Origin: Bdellovibrionota bacterium
GTDB lineage: Bacteria > Bdellovibrionota > Bacteriovoracia > Bacteriovoracales > Bacteriovoracaceae
Direction: 5' to 3'
NCBI GenBank assembly: GCA_030836365.1
Contig: JAURQB010000098.1
Location: 1 to 6,548, forward strand
DNA length: 6,548 bases
Positions 1 to 6,143 of the stretch are shown here, piece after piece. Under the pieces are notes generated by a model that did not search any database, was not told the origin of the DNA, and saw only the letters and a program-made list of their open reading frames with translations. The first letter of the stretch is position 1. The number at the start of each line of letters is the position of its first letter. The translations under genes were made by a program, and so were the position numbers.

Positions 1-243
1 CCAAGATCCAGCTCAGCACCTTCACCGCCAAGATCCAAGTCTGCGCCTTCACCGCCAAGATCCAACTCAGCTCCCTCATCACCAAGATCCAGCTCAGCAC
101 CTTCACCGCCAAGATCCAACTCAGCACCCTCATCACCAAGATCTAAGTCAGCACCTTCACCGCCAAGATCTAGCTCAGCACCCTCATCACCAAGATCCAA
201 CTCAGCTCCCTCATCACCAAGATCTAAGTCAGCACCTTCACTT
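1..243 (-). repeat. 27-bp tandem repeat array, nine units, coding
   Basis: Units begin at 1, 28, 55, 82, 109, 136, 163, 190 and 217, each starting with ccaagatc on the plus strand. The period is exactly 27 bp, so every unit adds nine residues without changing frame. Read on the minus strand the units encode [G/D/S]EGA[E/D]LDLG. Two kinds alternate irregularly, one with Gly-Glu (plus strand ending ttcaccg) and one with Asp-Glu (ending ctcatca). Units 1 and 82 are identical at the DNA level, as are 55 and 190, which suggests recent duplication or conversion. The array continues beyond the left edge, so total copy number is unknown. Confidence 0.95.
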
Positions 244-1052
244 CCGCCTTCTAAATTAATTGTTTCTGACAAGTCCTCAGCTTGGACATCTTCTCCATCG
301 CCTTCCTCGAGCTTTTTATCAATTTCGACTTCTTCTGTTTTATCGTCGAGATTTTTATCATTTTCGTCTACCATTTTATGCTCCGTTTCCTGAGGGCTAA
401 ACAAGTCCTCCATTTCCTGGTTTTTTTGTTCTTGAGACTCTCTCTCTTCCTTGTTATTTTTATTAAATCCAATTGCTTTTTTGATGACATTTTCAAGTGC
501 TGTAAAAGCGGTTTTTTCCTCAGCTTTTACCTCTTCACTTACCTCAACTTCTGCCATCTCTGGCCGATCTTCTCTGTCTTTTGAGGCCTCATCAACGACT
601 TCTTCGCTGCTATTATTACTCAAATCAAAATCAATGATTTGAGAACTTGTTTTATCTTGCCCGCTTATCGTTATACTTTTTCTTTTTAGTGCTGATTCTA
701 AAGGAACTTTAAATATATCCACCAAACTGGACAAACTATCGTCCGTAAAATTTTCGCCACAAAAAATTTCATATAAATTTAGTGCTGAAATTTTTTTTAT
801 ATCTGAACTATTTTGATTCTTGAATAAAACGACACTCAAGTGAACATTAGGGAATCTGTCTTTTAATTCTTTAAATTTTTCATGAACTCCATCTTCGAAA
901 CTTGAACCATTAAGAACAATAACTTGCTCTGCTGTATTTTTCTCAAGTGTCTTCGAGACTTGGTCAAAATCATCGAGGTGATAAAGTTCACTACCAGAAC
1001 AATTTAGGTCTGAAGGGAGATTATTGCGCGTATCAAAAAATATTACATTCAC
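1..1052 (-). CDS. Acidic tandem-repeat protein with receiver-like N-terminus (3' end outside window)
   Basis: Unrecognised gene, open for 350 codons and running off the left edge. Residues 1-125 look globular, with alternating hydrophobic strands and helices (VIFFD at 3-7, VIVLN at 44-48, LSVVLF at 72-77). This resembles a response-regulator receiver fold, but N48 sits where the phosphorylated Asp would be expected, so it is at best a pseudo-receiver. Residues 145-265 are highly charged, Glu/Lys-rich and probably disordered or coiled. From about residue 270 there are at least nine 9-residue repeats of the type GDEGAELDL or GGEGADLDL. There is no signal peptide or membrane segment, so a cytoplasmic location is likely. 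The start is GTG at 1052, because an in-frame TAG (1053-1055) lies directly before it; an in-frame ATG sits six codons upstream at 1070. The reading frame is well supported by the in-frame 27-bp period. Function unknown; a scaffold or docking role is only a guess. Confidence 0.88.
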   Translation of the reverse strand, partial: MNVIFFDTRNNLPSDLNCSGSELYHLDDFDQVSKTLEKNTAEQVIVLNGSSFEDGVHEKFKELKDRFPNVHLSVVLFKNQNSSDIKKISALNLYEIFCGENFTDDSLSSLVDIFKVPLESALKRKSITISGQDKTSSQIIDFDLSNNSSEEVVDEASKDREDRPEMAEVEVSEEVKAEEKTAFTALENVIKKAIGFNKNNKEERESQEQKNQEMEDLFSPQETEHKMVDENDKNLDDKTEEVEIDKKLEEGDGEDVQAEDLSETINLEGGSEGADLDLGDEGAELDLGDEGAELDLGGEGADLDLGDEGAELDLGGEGAELDLGDEGAELDLGGEGADLDLGGEGAELDL

Positions 1053-1220
1053 CTAAACTTTATCGGTCATTTTTCACTATCTTTTTAATAATTATAAATA
1101 TTTATCAAACTTTCACCTCACGACGCTCAAAAAATAGAGAAAAGGCAGACCTCATATATTGCTAAACACAGTCTGTTTATTTTAAACTATTCACCTCAAT
1201 AAAATTAGAGGCTTATCATC
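1053..1220. promoter_or_regulatory. Divergent intergenic region between repeat-protein gene and transpeptidase operon
   Basis: This 168-nt AT-rich gap must hold the promoters of both outward-facing genes. On the minus strand an exact TATAAT lies at 1091-1096 and would place a transcript start about 30 nt before the GTG at 1052; no good -35 box is visible at the right distance. On the plus strand a weak pair, TTGCTA (1159-1164) and TAAACT (1183-1188, spacer 18), could serve the transpeptidase; TATATT at 1155-1160 is an alternative -10. The motif TTCACCT occurs at 1048-1054, 1112-1118 and 1190-1196. The promoter assignments are pattern matches only. Confidence 0.4.
1207..1211 (+). promoter_or_regulatory. 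Ribosome binding site for the transpeptidase (supports GTG start)
   Basis: AGAGG lies 9 nt before the GTG at 1221. An in-frame TAG at 1206-1208 rules out any start further upstream, so the site and the stop together fix GTG 1221 as the start. Confidence 0.7.
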
Positions 1221-2246
1221 GTGATTTATCGTAAAAATTTAATTTATTTTTGGTTATTTTTATTTAGCCTGGTTGTTTCGACTGCACCGTCCTATTGTGC
1301 AAGTTATCTACCGTCCAATATTTTGCAAATGGATCCTTTTTTTAACCATCATATTCTCATCGCAGAGAAAGCAACTCATCAATTATTTTTGTTTGAGTAC
1401 AACCCAGGAGGCGCGCCAACACTAATTAAAAAGTTTCCGATGGCAACAGGGAAAGTAAGAGGCGACAAGAAGTTTCAGGGAGATCATAAAACACCAGAGG
1501 GCATTTATCGTTTTACCAGCTTTATTCCTCGCTCTAATCTATTAAAAAAATATGGAAAGGAAGGCGAAATTTACGGGGCAGGTGCATTTGTGATGAATTA
1601 CCCTAACCCACATGATAGACTAAACTCAAAAACGGGTAGCGGCATATGGCTACATTCAACGAATGATGAAACAAGAATTGAAAAAGGAAGAGACTCAAGA
1701 GGATGTGTTGTTGTTGCAAACGAACATCTCAAGGAAATATCAACTTTTATTGAGCTTCAAAAAACATCCATTATCGTCGTTGAAAAAATTGAATACCTAA
1801 GACAAGAAACTTGGATAAAAGAAAGAAAAGAACTTAACGATTTCGTTAATACCTGGCTGCGCTCATGGCAAGAAGAAAACATCGATGTTTACCTTTCTCA
1901 CTATTCAAAGCAGCACTTTAAAACTCCTTCAAAAAGAAATTTCAACAGTTACAAAAAATACAAGTCAATGGTCTTCTCTTCTCCTGGTCGCCCAGATATT
2001 ATGCTCAAAAATATCTCAATTTTTAAAAGTAAAAATTACGTGCGTCTGGTTTTTAGTCAACATTACAAATCTAGTCGCATTAATGACACAGGAAAGAAAA
2101 CTCTACACTTAATAAGAAATAACAATTACGAGTGGGAGATAATTTCTGAATACTGGAACAAGTTAAACGAGAATGAAAGTAACATACTCTCACCATTAGC
2201 ATTTAAGCCAACGATGAGATTTTTTAATCAAGCGAATCATCAATGA
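1221..2246 (+). CDS. Periplasmic L,D-transpeptidase (YkuD domain) with C-terminal NTF2-like domain
   Basis: 341 residues, GTG start. A Sec signal peptide is visible: Arg/Lys at 4-5, hydrophobic core 7-20, likely cleavage near residues 27-28. Residues 42-188 form a YkuD-type catalytic domain that opens with ILIAEKATHQLFLFEY and contains the MATGK, TPEGIY and WLHS segments. The nucleophile is Cys162 in SRGCVVV, with His145 in WLHS 17 residues earlier. This family makes or exchanges meso-DAP-linked bonds in peptidoglycan (3-3 crosslinks, lipoprotein or D-amino-acid attachment); which reaction applies here cannot be told. Residues 200-315 resemble the NTF2/SnoaL-like domain found on transpeptidases annotated as the Cds6 family, including LNDFVNTWLRSWQ and the closing YEWEIISEYW. 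It is the first gene of an overlapping trio, sharing ATGA with the next gene. The motif differs from classic SHGC[I/V]R, so Arg160 and Val163 are worth noting. Confidence 0.9.
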   Translation: MIYRKNLIYFWLFLFSLVVSTAPSYCASYLPSNILQMDPFFNHHILIAEKATHQLFLFEYNPGGAPTLIKKFPMATGKVRGDKKFQGDHKTPEGIYRFTSFIPRSNLLKKYGKEGEIYGAGAFVMNYPNPHDRLNSKTGSGIWLHSTNDETRIEKGRDSRGCVVVANEHLKEISTFIELQKTSIIVVEKIEYLRQETWIKERKELNDFVNTWLRSWQEENIDVYLSHYSKQHFKTPSKRNFNSYKKYKSMVFSSPGRPDIMLKNISIFKSKNYVRLVFSQHYKSSRINDTGKKTLHLIRNNNYEWEIISEYWNKLNENESNILSPLAFKPTMRFFNQANHQ

Positions 2247-2953
2247 ATTTGAAAGAAGATTTTTCGGTCATTCTTCAACAAAAAGGAAAATCTCCCAAAC
2301 TTTTTGAAATTAATAAGAAAAAAGCAAAAACTTTTTTTATTCTTTTTCCTCTCGCGAACATTATATTATTCATGTCACTAGGCTTGATCATTGTCTACTT
2401 TGCCAGTTTAAAAACCCAATTTCTTTTAGATAAACCAAAACTGATCCAGAAGTTTGAAACAGAGACAACACTACTTAATCAAACAATTACAAATCTCAAA
2501 GAAGAGAATAAAAAACTTTCCAAGGATCTTATTTTCAATGAGGGTGTCGCATTCTCAGGAAGTCAATTTATTAGAGTCCTCCCGAACTCGTCAGATAAAA
2601 CTCAAGAGCAGCTCATTGCTATTGACTCTAAAAAAATTCGCGCAACAAAAGGCTCCTACGAGGTCAGCTTTAATATAACCAATCAATCTATTGTTGATAG
2701 AGTCTCAGGCTACTTTTTTTCCATTCTTAAGAAGAGAAACACCATGTTTTTTTACCCAAAAGACCTCAAGTCTTTTAAAGAAATTAGTTACAAAGACGGT
2801 GAGTATTTTTCAACGAGTCGCTTTCGTCCTGTGAAAGTAACTTTTTCAAAATTCGAGCTGGCCACAAACTTTGAGCTGATCATTTTAATTTACTCCAAAG
2901 ACGGGGACTTAATTCACTCCTCGGTAGAGGAACTGGAGACAATAAGTGAGTAA
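2243..2953 (+). CDS. Single-pass membrane coiled-coil protein in bactofilin operon, function unknown
   Basis: 236 residues, not recognised as a named family. A basic N-terminal tail (1-30, ending INKKKAKT) precedes one strong membrane segment at about 31-56. A charged stretch rich in Leu/Glu/Lys at 64-98 (LLNQTITNLKEENKKLSKDL) reads as a coiled coil. A mixed, probably beta-rich domain fills 100-225. By the positive-inside rule the tail is cytoplasmic and the rest periplasmic. No catalytic motif is apparent, including no M23 H-x-H pair. The start ATG overlaps the transpeptidase stop (ATGA, 4 nt) with no clear Shine-Dalgarno sequence, so translation is probably coupled. Its end overlaps the bactofilin start by 8 nt. 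Layout (tail, helix, coil, periplasmic domain) is like that of the M23 peptidases that partner bactofilins elsewhere. An adaptor between filament and wall enzyme is my inference. Confidence 0.85.
   Translation: MNLKEDFSVILQQKGKSPKLFEINKKKAKTFFILFPLANIILFMSLGLIIVYFASLKTQFLLDKPKLIQKFETETTLLNQTITNLKEENKKLSKDLIFNEGVAFSGSQFIRVLPNSSDKTQEQLIAIDSKKIRATKGSYEVSFNITNQSIVDRVSGYFFSILKKRNTMFFYPKDLKSFKEISYKDGEYFSTSRFRPVKVTFSKFELATNFELIILIYSKDGDLIHSSVEELETISE
2935..2938 (+). promoter_or_regulatory. Ribosome binding site for bactofilin (supports GTG start)
   Basis: GGAG, inside the end of the upstream gene, lies 7 nt before the GTG at 2946. There is no nearby in-frame ATG before the conserved domain, so this site decides the start. 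Confidence 0.65.
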
Positions 2954-3290
2954 CCTAACACCTACCTCATTTAACTTTATTGGGGAAAGCACAGAGCTTA
3001 ATGGCGATCTCGTTATCAAAGGTGATACCCACATCCATGGCAAAATAAAAGGAAACATAACGGGGGATAGCTCAAAAACGTTAATCATCGAATACACTGG
3101 TCAAGTAGAGGGAGATATCACCGGAATTAATGTCATCATTCAAGGACAGCTACTGGGTAATATTATTAACGGGCTCAAAGTAGAGGCCAATTCAAATGCA
3201 CGCATTAAGGGTTCAATATCCAGCAAGAAATTAGAAATCACTCCCGGTGCAAAAATTATTGGAGAGATCAAGTCATCTCAACTAAACTAA
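2946..3290 (+). CDS. Bactofilin (polymer-forming cytoskeletal protein)
   Basis: 114 residues, GTG start with a good Shine-Dalgarno sequence. Nearly the whole protein is a bactofilin domain (DUF583/CcmA type), a right-handed beta-helix built from short Gly-punctuated turns: ELNGDLVIKGDTHIHGKIKG at about 17-36, then GQVEGDITG, GQLLGNI, ARIKGSI and GAKIIGEI. Bactofilins polymerise without nucleotide into filaments, usually on the inner face of the cytoplasmic membrane, and position cell-wall enzymes or shape determinants. The terminal tails are short: 10-15 residues at the N-terminus without an obvious amphipathic or basic membrane-targeting peptide, and a few residues at the C-terminus. Membrane contact may therefore depend on a partner, and the overlapping upstream membrane protein is the natural candidate. 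Last gene of the plus-strand trio; it converges on the M16 operon with a 4-nt gap. Confidence 0.95.
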   Translation: MSNLTPTSFNFIGESTELNGDLVIKGDTHIHGKIKGNITGDSSKTLIIEYTGQVEGDITGINVIIQGQLLGNIINGLKVEANSNARIKGSISSKKLEITPGAKIIGEIKSSQLN

Positions 3291-3294
3291 TTTT

Positions 3295-4653
3295 TTATAG
3301 AAATTTCTTCCAACTTACGACCTCTAGATTTTTATAAGTTTTTCTAAGTACTTTCCCCAATGACTTCAGCCCGAGAATAAGAACAACTTGCTTATCCCAT
3401 GGAAATAGTTGGGCTACCTTTTTTGCAACTTCACTATCATGTATTTTTTGAACCTTGCTTGGTAAATCATAAAACTCACTCCAGGCGACACCTGCGTGAT
3501 CGAGTTGGATTAGATTATCAACAAACCCATCAGATGACTCGAAATTGAATGGATAACTACCAAGCAGGTAACCTCTTGACGCTTCAAACTCTTCCGCTGT
3601 GAAATTTTTATTAGAAACATCAATAACCGTATTTTTAATTGTTTCAATCAAATCGATGATCGTTTCATTTTTAGTAAAAGAGGAAATTCCAGATCGTCCA
3701 TACCCTCTCTGCCCTGCTGCAAAAGCCCCGACACTATAGCTTAACCCAGATTTAACTCGAACAGACTTCATTAATTGGCTCGTAAATCCACCGCCAAGAA
3801 ATTTGGAACTAAACATCAGTAATGGAATATTTTTAATTTCTTCCTTGTCTAAAATACGACCAATTCTCAATTGCGCTTGATTTGCCTTTGGCACAGTAAC
3901 TAATACAATTTTTTGTTTAGCTATTTTTTTCACAGGAGCAATATTTCTGACAAAGTTACTGGTAGCAAAATTGAATCCACACTCATGTATGATAATTTCC
4001 TTAATTTTTAAAATTTCCCTTGGCCCAGTCAAATAAAGTCTCTTGCGAACCTTGTTTTTAAAATAATCAAGTTTGTTTCTTAAGTTTTTTTGGGAAACTT
4101 TGGCGATCGTTTCTAACTTACCTTCGACCGGTAGTGAAACCTCCGACTCCCCCATGGATATTTCTCTAAACGCACGATCCGCTATAGAGTCATGACTGTT
4201 AATCATACTTTTTAAACCATCTACTCGCAGCTTTTTACTTTTCTTAATTTCACTTGTTGGGTAATTTGTATCGTTAAATAAGTGACATACTTGCTTCATC
4301 GTCGGAATAATATCTTTGACTAAGCCTGCAACTCCTCCAACAACATACTCATGGGTTACGTTAAAGCCCATACTAGCGCCATAAAATTCTAAGTTATCGC
4401 TAATTTCCTTTTGATTAAATCGTCTCGTCCCACTTGTCAGCAAGTCAAAAGTCATCTGCGTCTCGCCGGCCCTTGATTTAGTATCACTAGCCGCGCCATC
4501 GGCAAAATAAAACCTAACGCTATACAAGGGAAGCTTATTATCCTCAACAAACGTAATATCTATATCACCCCATTTAATTTTTTCAGTTTTGAGCGGGGAG
4601 GAAAAAACTGATGAACCAAAAAGTAATAAGGTTAAAGTAATCAATATTTTCAT
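3295..4653 (-). CDS. M16 peptidase partner subunit, R/Y-bearing, no zinc motif
   Basis: 452 residues with an N-terminal Sec signal peptide (hydrophobic 3-13, cleavage likely near VFSS at 16-19), so periplasmic. It has the two-lobe M16B layout but the zinc motif is lost: aligned on GETQMTFDLLTSG (63-75), the HxxEH positions are Gln66, Phe69 and Asp70. The C-terminal lobe keeps the substrate-binding pair Arg299 and Tyr306 (SVRVKSGLSYSV), spaced by 7 as in pitrilysin-type enzymes. This is the signature of the non-catalytic subunit of heterodimeric M16B peptidases such as the Sphingomonas SPH2681/SPH2682 pair. It lies 17 nt downstream of the catalytic subunit gene, with AGGAA 7 nt before its ATG, so the two are very likely cotranscribed. 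Substrate unknown; periplasmic peptide degradation or processing is the likely role. It ends 4 nt from the convergent bactofilin gene. Confidence 0.92.
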   Translation of the reverse strand: MKILITLTLLLFGSSVFSSPLKTEKIKWGDIDITFVEDNKLPLYSVRFYFADGAASDTKSRAGETQMTFDLLTSGTRRFNQKEISDNLEFYGASMGFNVTHEYVVGGVAGLVKDIIPTMKQVCHLFNDTNYPTSEIKKSKKLRVDGLKSMINSHDSIADRAFREISMGESEVSLPVEGKLETIAKVSQKNLRNKLDYFKNKVRKRLYLTGPREILKIKEIIIHECGFNFATSNFVRNIAPVKKIAKQKIVLVTVPKANQAQLRIGRILDKEEIKNIPLLMFSSKFLGGGFTSQLMKSVRVKSGLSYSVGAFAAGQRGYGRSGISSFTKNETIIDLIETIKNTVIDVSNKNFTAEEFEASRGYLLGSYPFNFESSDGFVDNLIQLDHAGVAWSEFYDLPSKVQKIHDSEVAKKVAQLFPWDKQVVLILGLKSLGKVLRKTYKNLEVVSWKKFL

Positions 4654-4670
4654 AAAAAGTTTCCTATTGC

Positions 4671-6074
4671 TTAAAGTTTTCTTCTCTTATTTTTATTCCA
4701 GATATTTATTAAAGCGTAATTGTTTTTAGTAAAGTATTCCTTACAAACACTAACGACCTCTTCCAGAGTGATTGATTCATAAGTTGTTAACTCTTTTTCG
4801 TAGTATTTAAAATCATTAAAGAAATTTTCTCGTAACCCGAGAAAACTCGCAACACCATAATTCGTATTTAATTCACCATAATATTCAACCAACAACTTAT
4901 TTTTAGTTTTTTGTAATTCCCTCACATTAAGCGCTTCTTTTGAACAAAACTTCTTTTTATCTCGACTAAAAATCTTTTTCATCCTAGATAAACTCGTTCC
5001 TTTAAGTAACTCTCCTTTTAGAAATAAAACACCACTATTTTTTAAATTATAATTTGCTAGATAAATTTGACTTAGAATGGGCTTTTTTCCTAGAACATAT
5101 TTTTGCGCCAGATAACTAGAAGCACCACCAGAGAGCATTGAGGAAAGAATATCAAGGACGAATGCTTTTCTTGTCCCCAGAGCTTCTCCTTTGTATGCTC
5201 CTATAAAGATTGGGTTTGGAGCTTCTCCATGTAAATTAATTTTTTGTCCTTTAAGACTCACTCCATCATAGCTACCACCCCTATCAACTTCTTCTTTAAC
5301 AGCTTCTAATTTCTCTTGTTTTTTCAGGCTTCCGAAAAACTTATTGATGAGACTCATTGTTTTTTTGGTGTCCACATCGCCAACAATGACAATTGTTGCA
5401 TTATTAGGAGCATAAAAAGTATTAAAAAAGTTTTTCACTTGTTTCCGGCTAAGACTTAGCAAGTCTTTTTCATCTCCAATCACCGAACCTCCATACGGAG
5501 TACTTTTAAACACGGTTTGCATCATTGATAAAAAGAGTTTCCCGCCAGGAGAATTTTCATAGCGCATCTTTCTTTCTTCAAGTACGACTTTTCTTTCACT
5601 TTCAAAGCTTTTCTCCTCAATAAGAAGGTTACCCATTCTATCTGCTTCTAATTCAATAATTTCTGCTAAAACGCTTGATGATAAACTCTCATAGTAAACG
5701 GTCGAGTCGAAAGTCGTGTAAGCATTACTTCGGCCTCCATTACTTTCAATGATTCGCTCAAACTCGCCTGGGCCGTATTTTTTAGCTCCTTTGAACATCA
5801 TATGCTCAAGAAAATGTGTTGCTCCAGTAGTTCCATTTTCTCTGGATTCAAATCTGCCTCCAACATCATAGAAGGTGAGAAAACTAAATATGGGAAGTTT
5901 TCTATTTTCACTGATGATGACCCTCAATCCATTTGGAAGAGTGAATTTTTTCGCATTTAAATTCAATTTGAAAGAAGATAGTGAGGAGCCTGTACCATGA
6001 GTTTTTTTATCAGCACTTGAGCAACTCACAAAAGAAATAAGAATCAAAATAATTACAGGAATCTTATTTGTCAT
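4671..6074 (-). CDS. M16 zinc metallopeptidase, catalytic subunit, probable lipoprotein
   Basis: 467 residues. The N-terminus (MTNK, hydrophobic 5-16, then FVSCSS) looks like a lipoprotein signal with lipidated Cys18, although Phe at -3 is unusual for a lipobox. Ser at +2 would favour outer-membrane sorting under the E. coli rule. A Ser/Thr/Gly-rich linker follows to about 35. The catalytic lobe opens with FTLPNGLRVIISE (44-56) and carries the inverted zinc motif His87-Phe-Leu-Glu90-His91, with the third ligand in VVLEERKM (Glu167 by 76-residue spacing). The C-terminal lobe (about 280-467) lacks the R/Y pair: the equivalent positions are Val327 and Leu334, so it probably needs the downstream partner for activity. 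Start ATG has AAGGA 9 nt upstream. First gene of a two-gene operon read from the divergent region 6075-6211. Related pairs degrade or process small periplasmic polypeptides; the substrate here is unknown. Confidence 0.94.
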   Translation of the reverse strand: MTNKIPVIILILISFVSCSSADKKTHGTGSSLSSFKLNLNAKKFTLPNGLRVIISENRKLPIFSFLTFYDVGGRFESRENGTTGATHFLEHMMFKGAKKYGPGEFERIIESNGGRSNAYTTFDSTVYYESLSSSVLAEIIELEADRMGNLLIEEKSFESERKVVLEERKMRYENSPGGKLFLSMMQTVFKSTPYGGSVIGDEKDLLSLSRKQVKNFFNTFYAPNNATIVIVGDVDTKKTMSLINKFFGSLKKQEKLEAVKEEVDRGGSYDGVSLKGQKINLHGEAPNPIFIGAYKGEALGTRKAFVLDILSSMLSGGASSYLAQKYVLGKKPILSQIYLANYNLKNSGVLFLKGELLKGTSLSRMKKIFSRDKKKFCSKEALNVRELQKTKNKLLVEYYGELNTNYGVASFLGLRENFFNDFKYYEKELTTYESITLEEVVSVCKEYFTKNNYALINIWNKNKRRKL

Positions 6075-6116
6075 AAAAATGTATCCTTATCTGAAGTGTT
6101 GTCTATGATAGTATAG

Positions 6117-6143
6117 AGTATATTTTGATTTTAATTATTTCAA
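6117..6143 (-). promoter_or_regulatory. Candidate promoter of the M16 peptidase operon
   Basis: On the minus strand TTGAAA (6138-6143) is followed after 15 nt by TATACT (6117-6122), predicting a leader of about 35 nt before the ATG at 6074. The 15-nt spacer is shorter than the usual 16-18. A second TATACT at 6110-6115 lacks a matching -35. The -35 hexamer overlaps one arm of the inverted repeat at 6130-6171. Confidence 0.35.

Noticed and set aside
1..243. CRISPR-like regular repetition
   Set aside because: Units are directly adjacent with no unique spacers, have a 27-bp in-frame period and lie within an open coding frame.
282..642. Plus-strand open frames at 282-584 and 451-642, hydrophobic and Phe/Leu/Ser-rich
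   Set aside because: They are antisense to the acidic Glu/Lys-rich part of the repeat-protein gene; Phe/Leu/Ser-rich shadows are what Lys/Glu codons give on the other strand, and there are no ribosome sites.
789..800. Run of eight T (A8 on the coding strand), possible transcriptional slippage site in the repeat-protein gene
   Set aside because: Such runs are common in AT-rich Lys codons; the frame continues normally on both sides and no alternative product is evident.
947..1165. Plus-strand 72-residue open frame across the divergent region
   Set aside because: It overlaps the 5' end of the minus-strand gene and the likely promoters; its composition is not protein-like and no homologous motif is visible.
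1194..1211. CCTC (1194-1197) pairing with GAGG (1208-1211), possible masking of the transpeptidase ribosome site
   Set aside because: Only four base pairs with a 10-nt loop; too weak to claim regulation.
1885..2112. Frame-shifted open frame inside the transpeptidase gene
   Set aside because: The main frame here encodes a coherent NTF2-like domain; the alternative frame has no recognisable features.
2909..3097. Minus-strand 62-residue open frame opposite the bactofilin start
   Set aside because: Antisense to a clearly conserved bactofilin domain.
3264..3296. Possible terminator: GAGAT/ATCTC hairpin followed by TTTTTT at 3291-3296
   Set aside because: The stem has only 5 pairs and the T-run begins 11 nt after it, too far for an intrinsic terminator; on the other strand the following T-run is short and also displaced.
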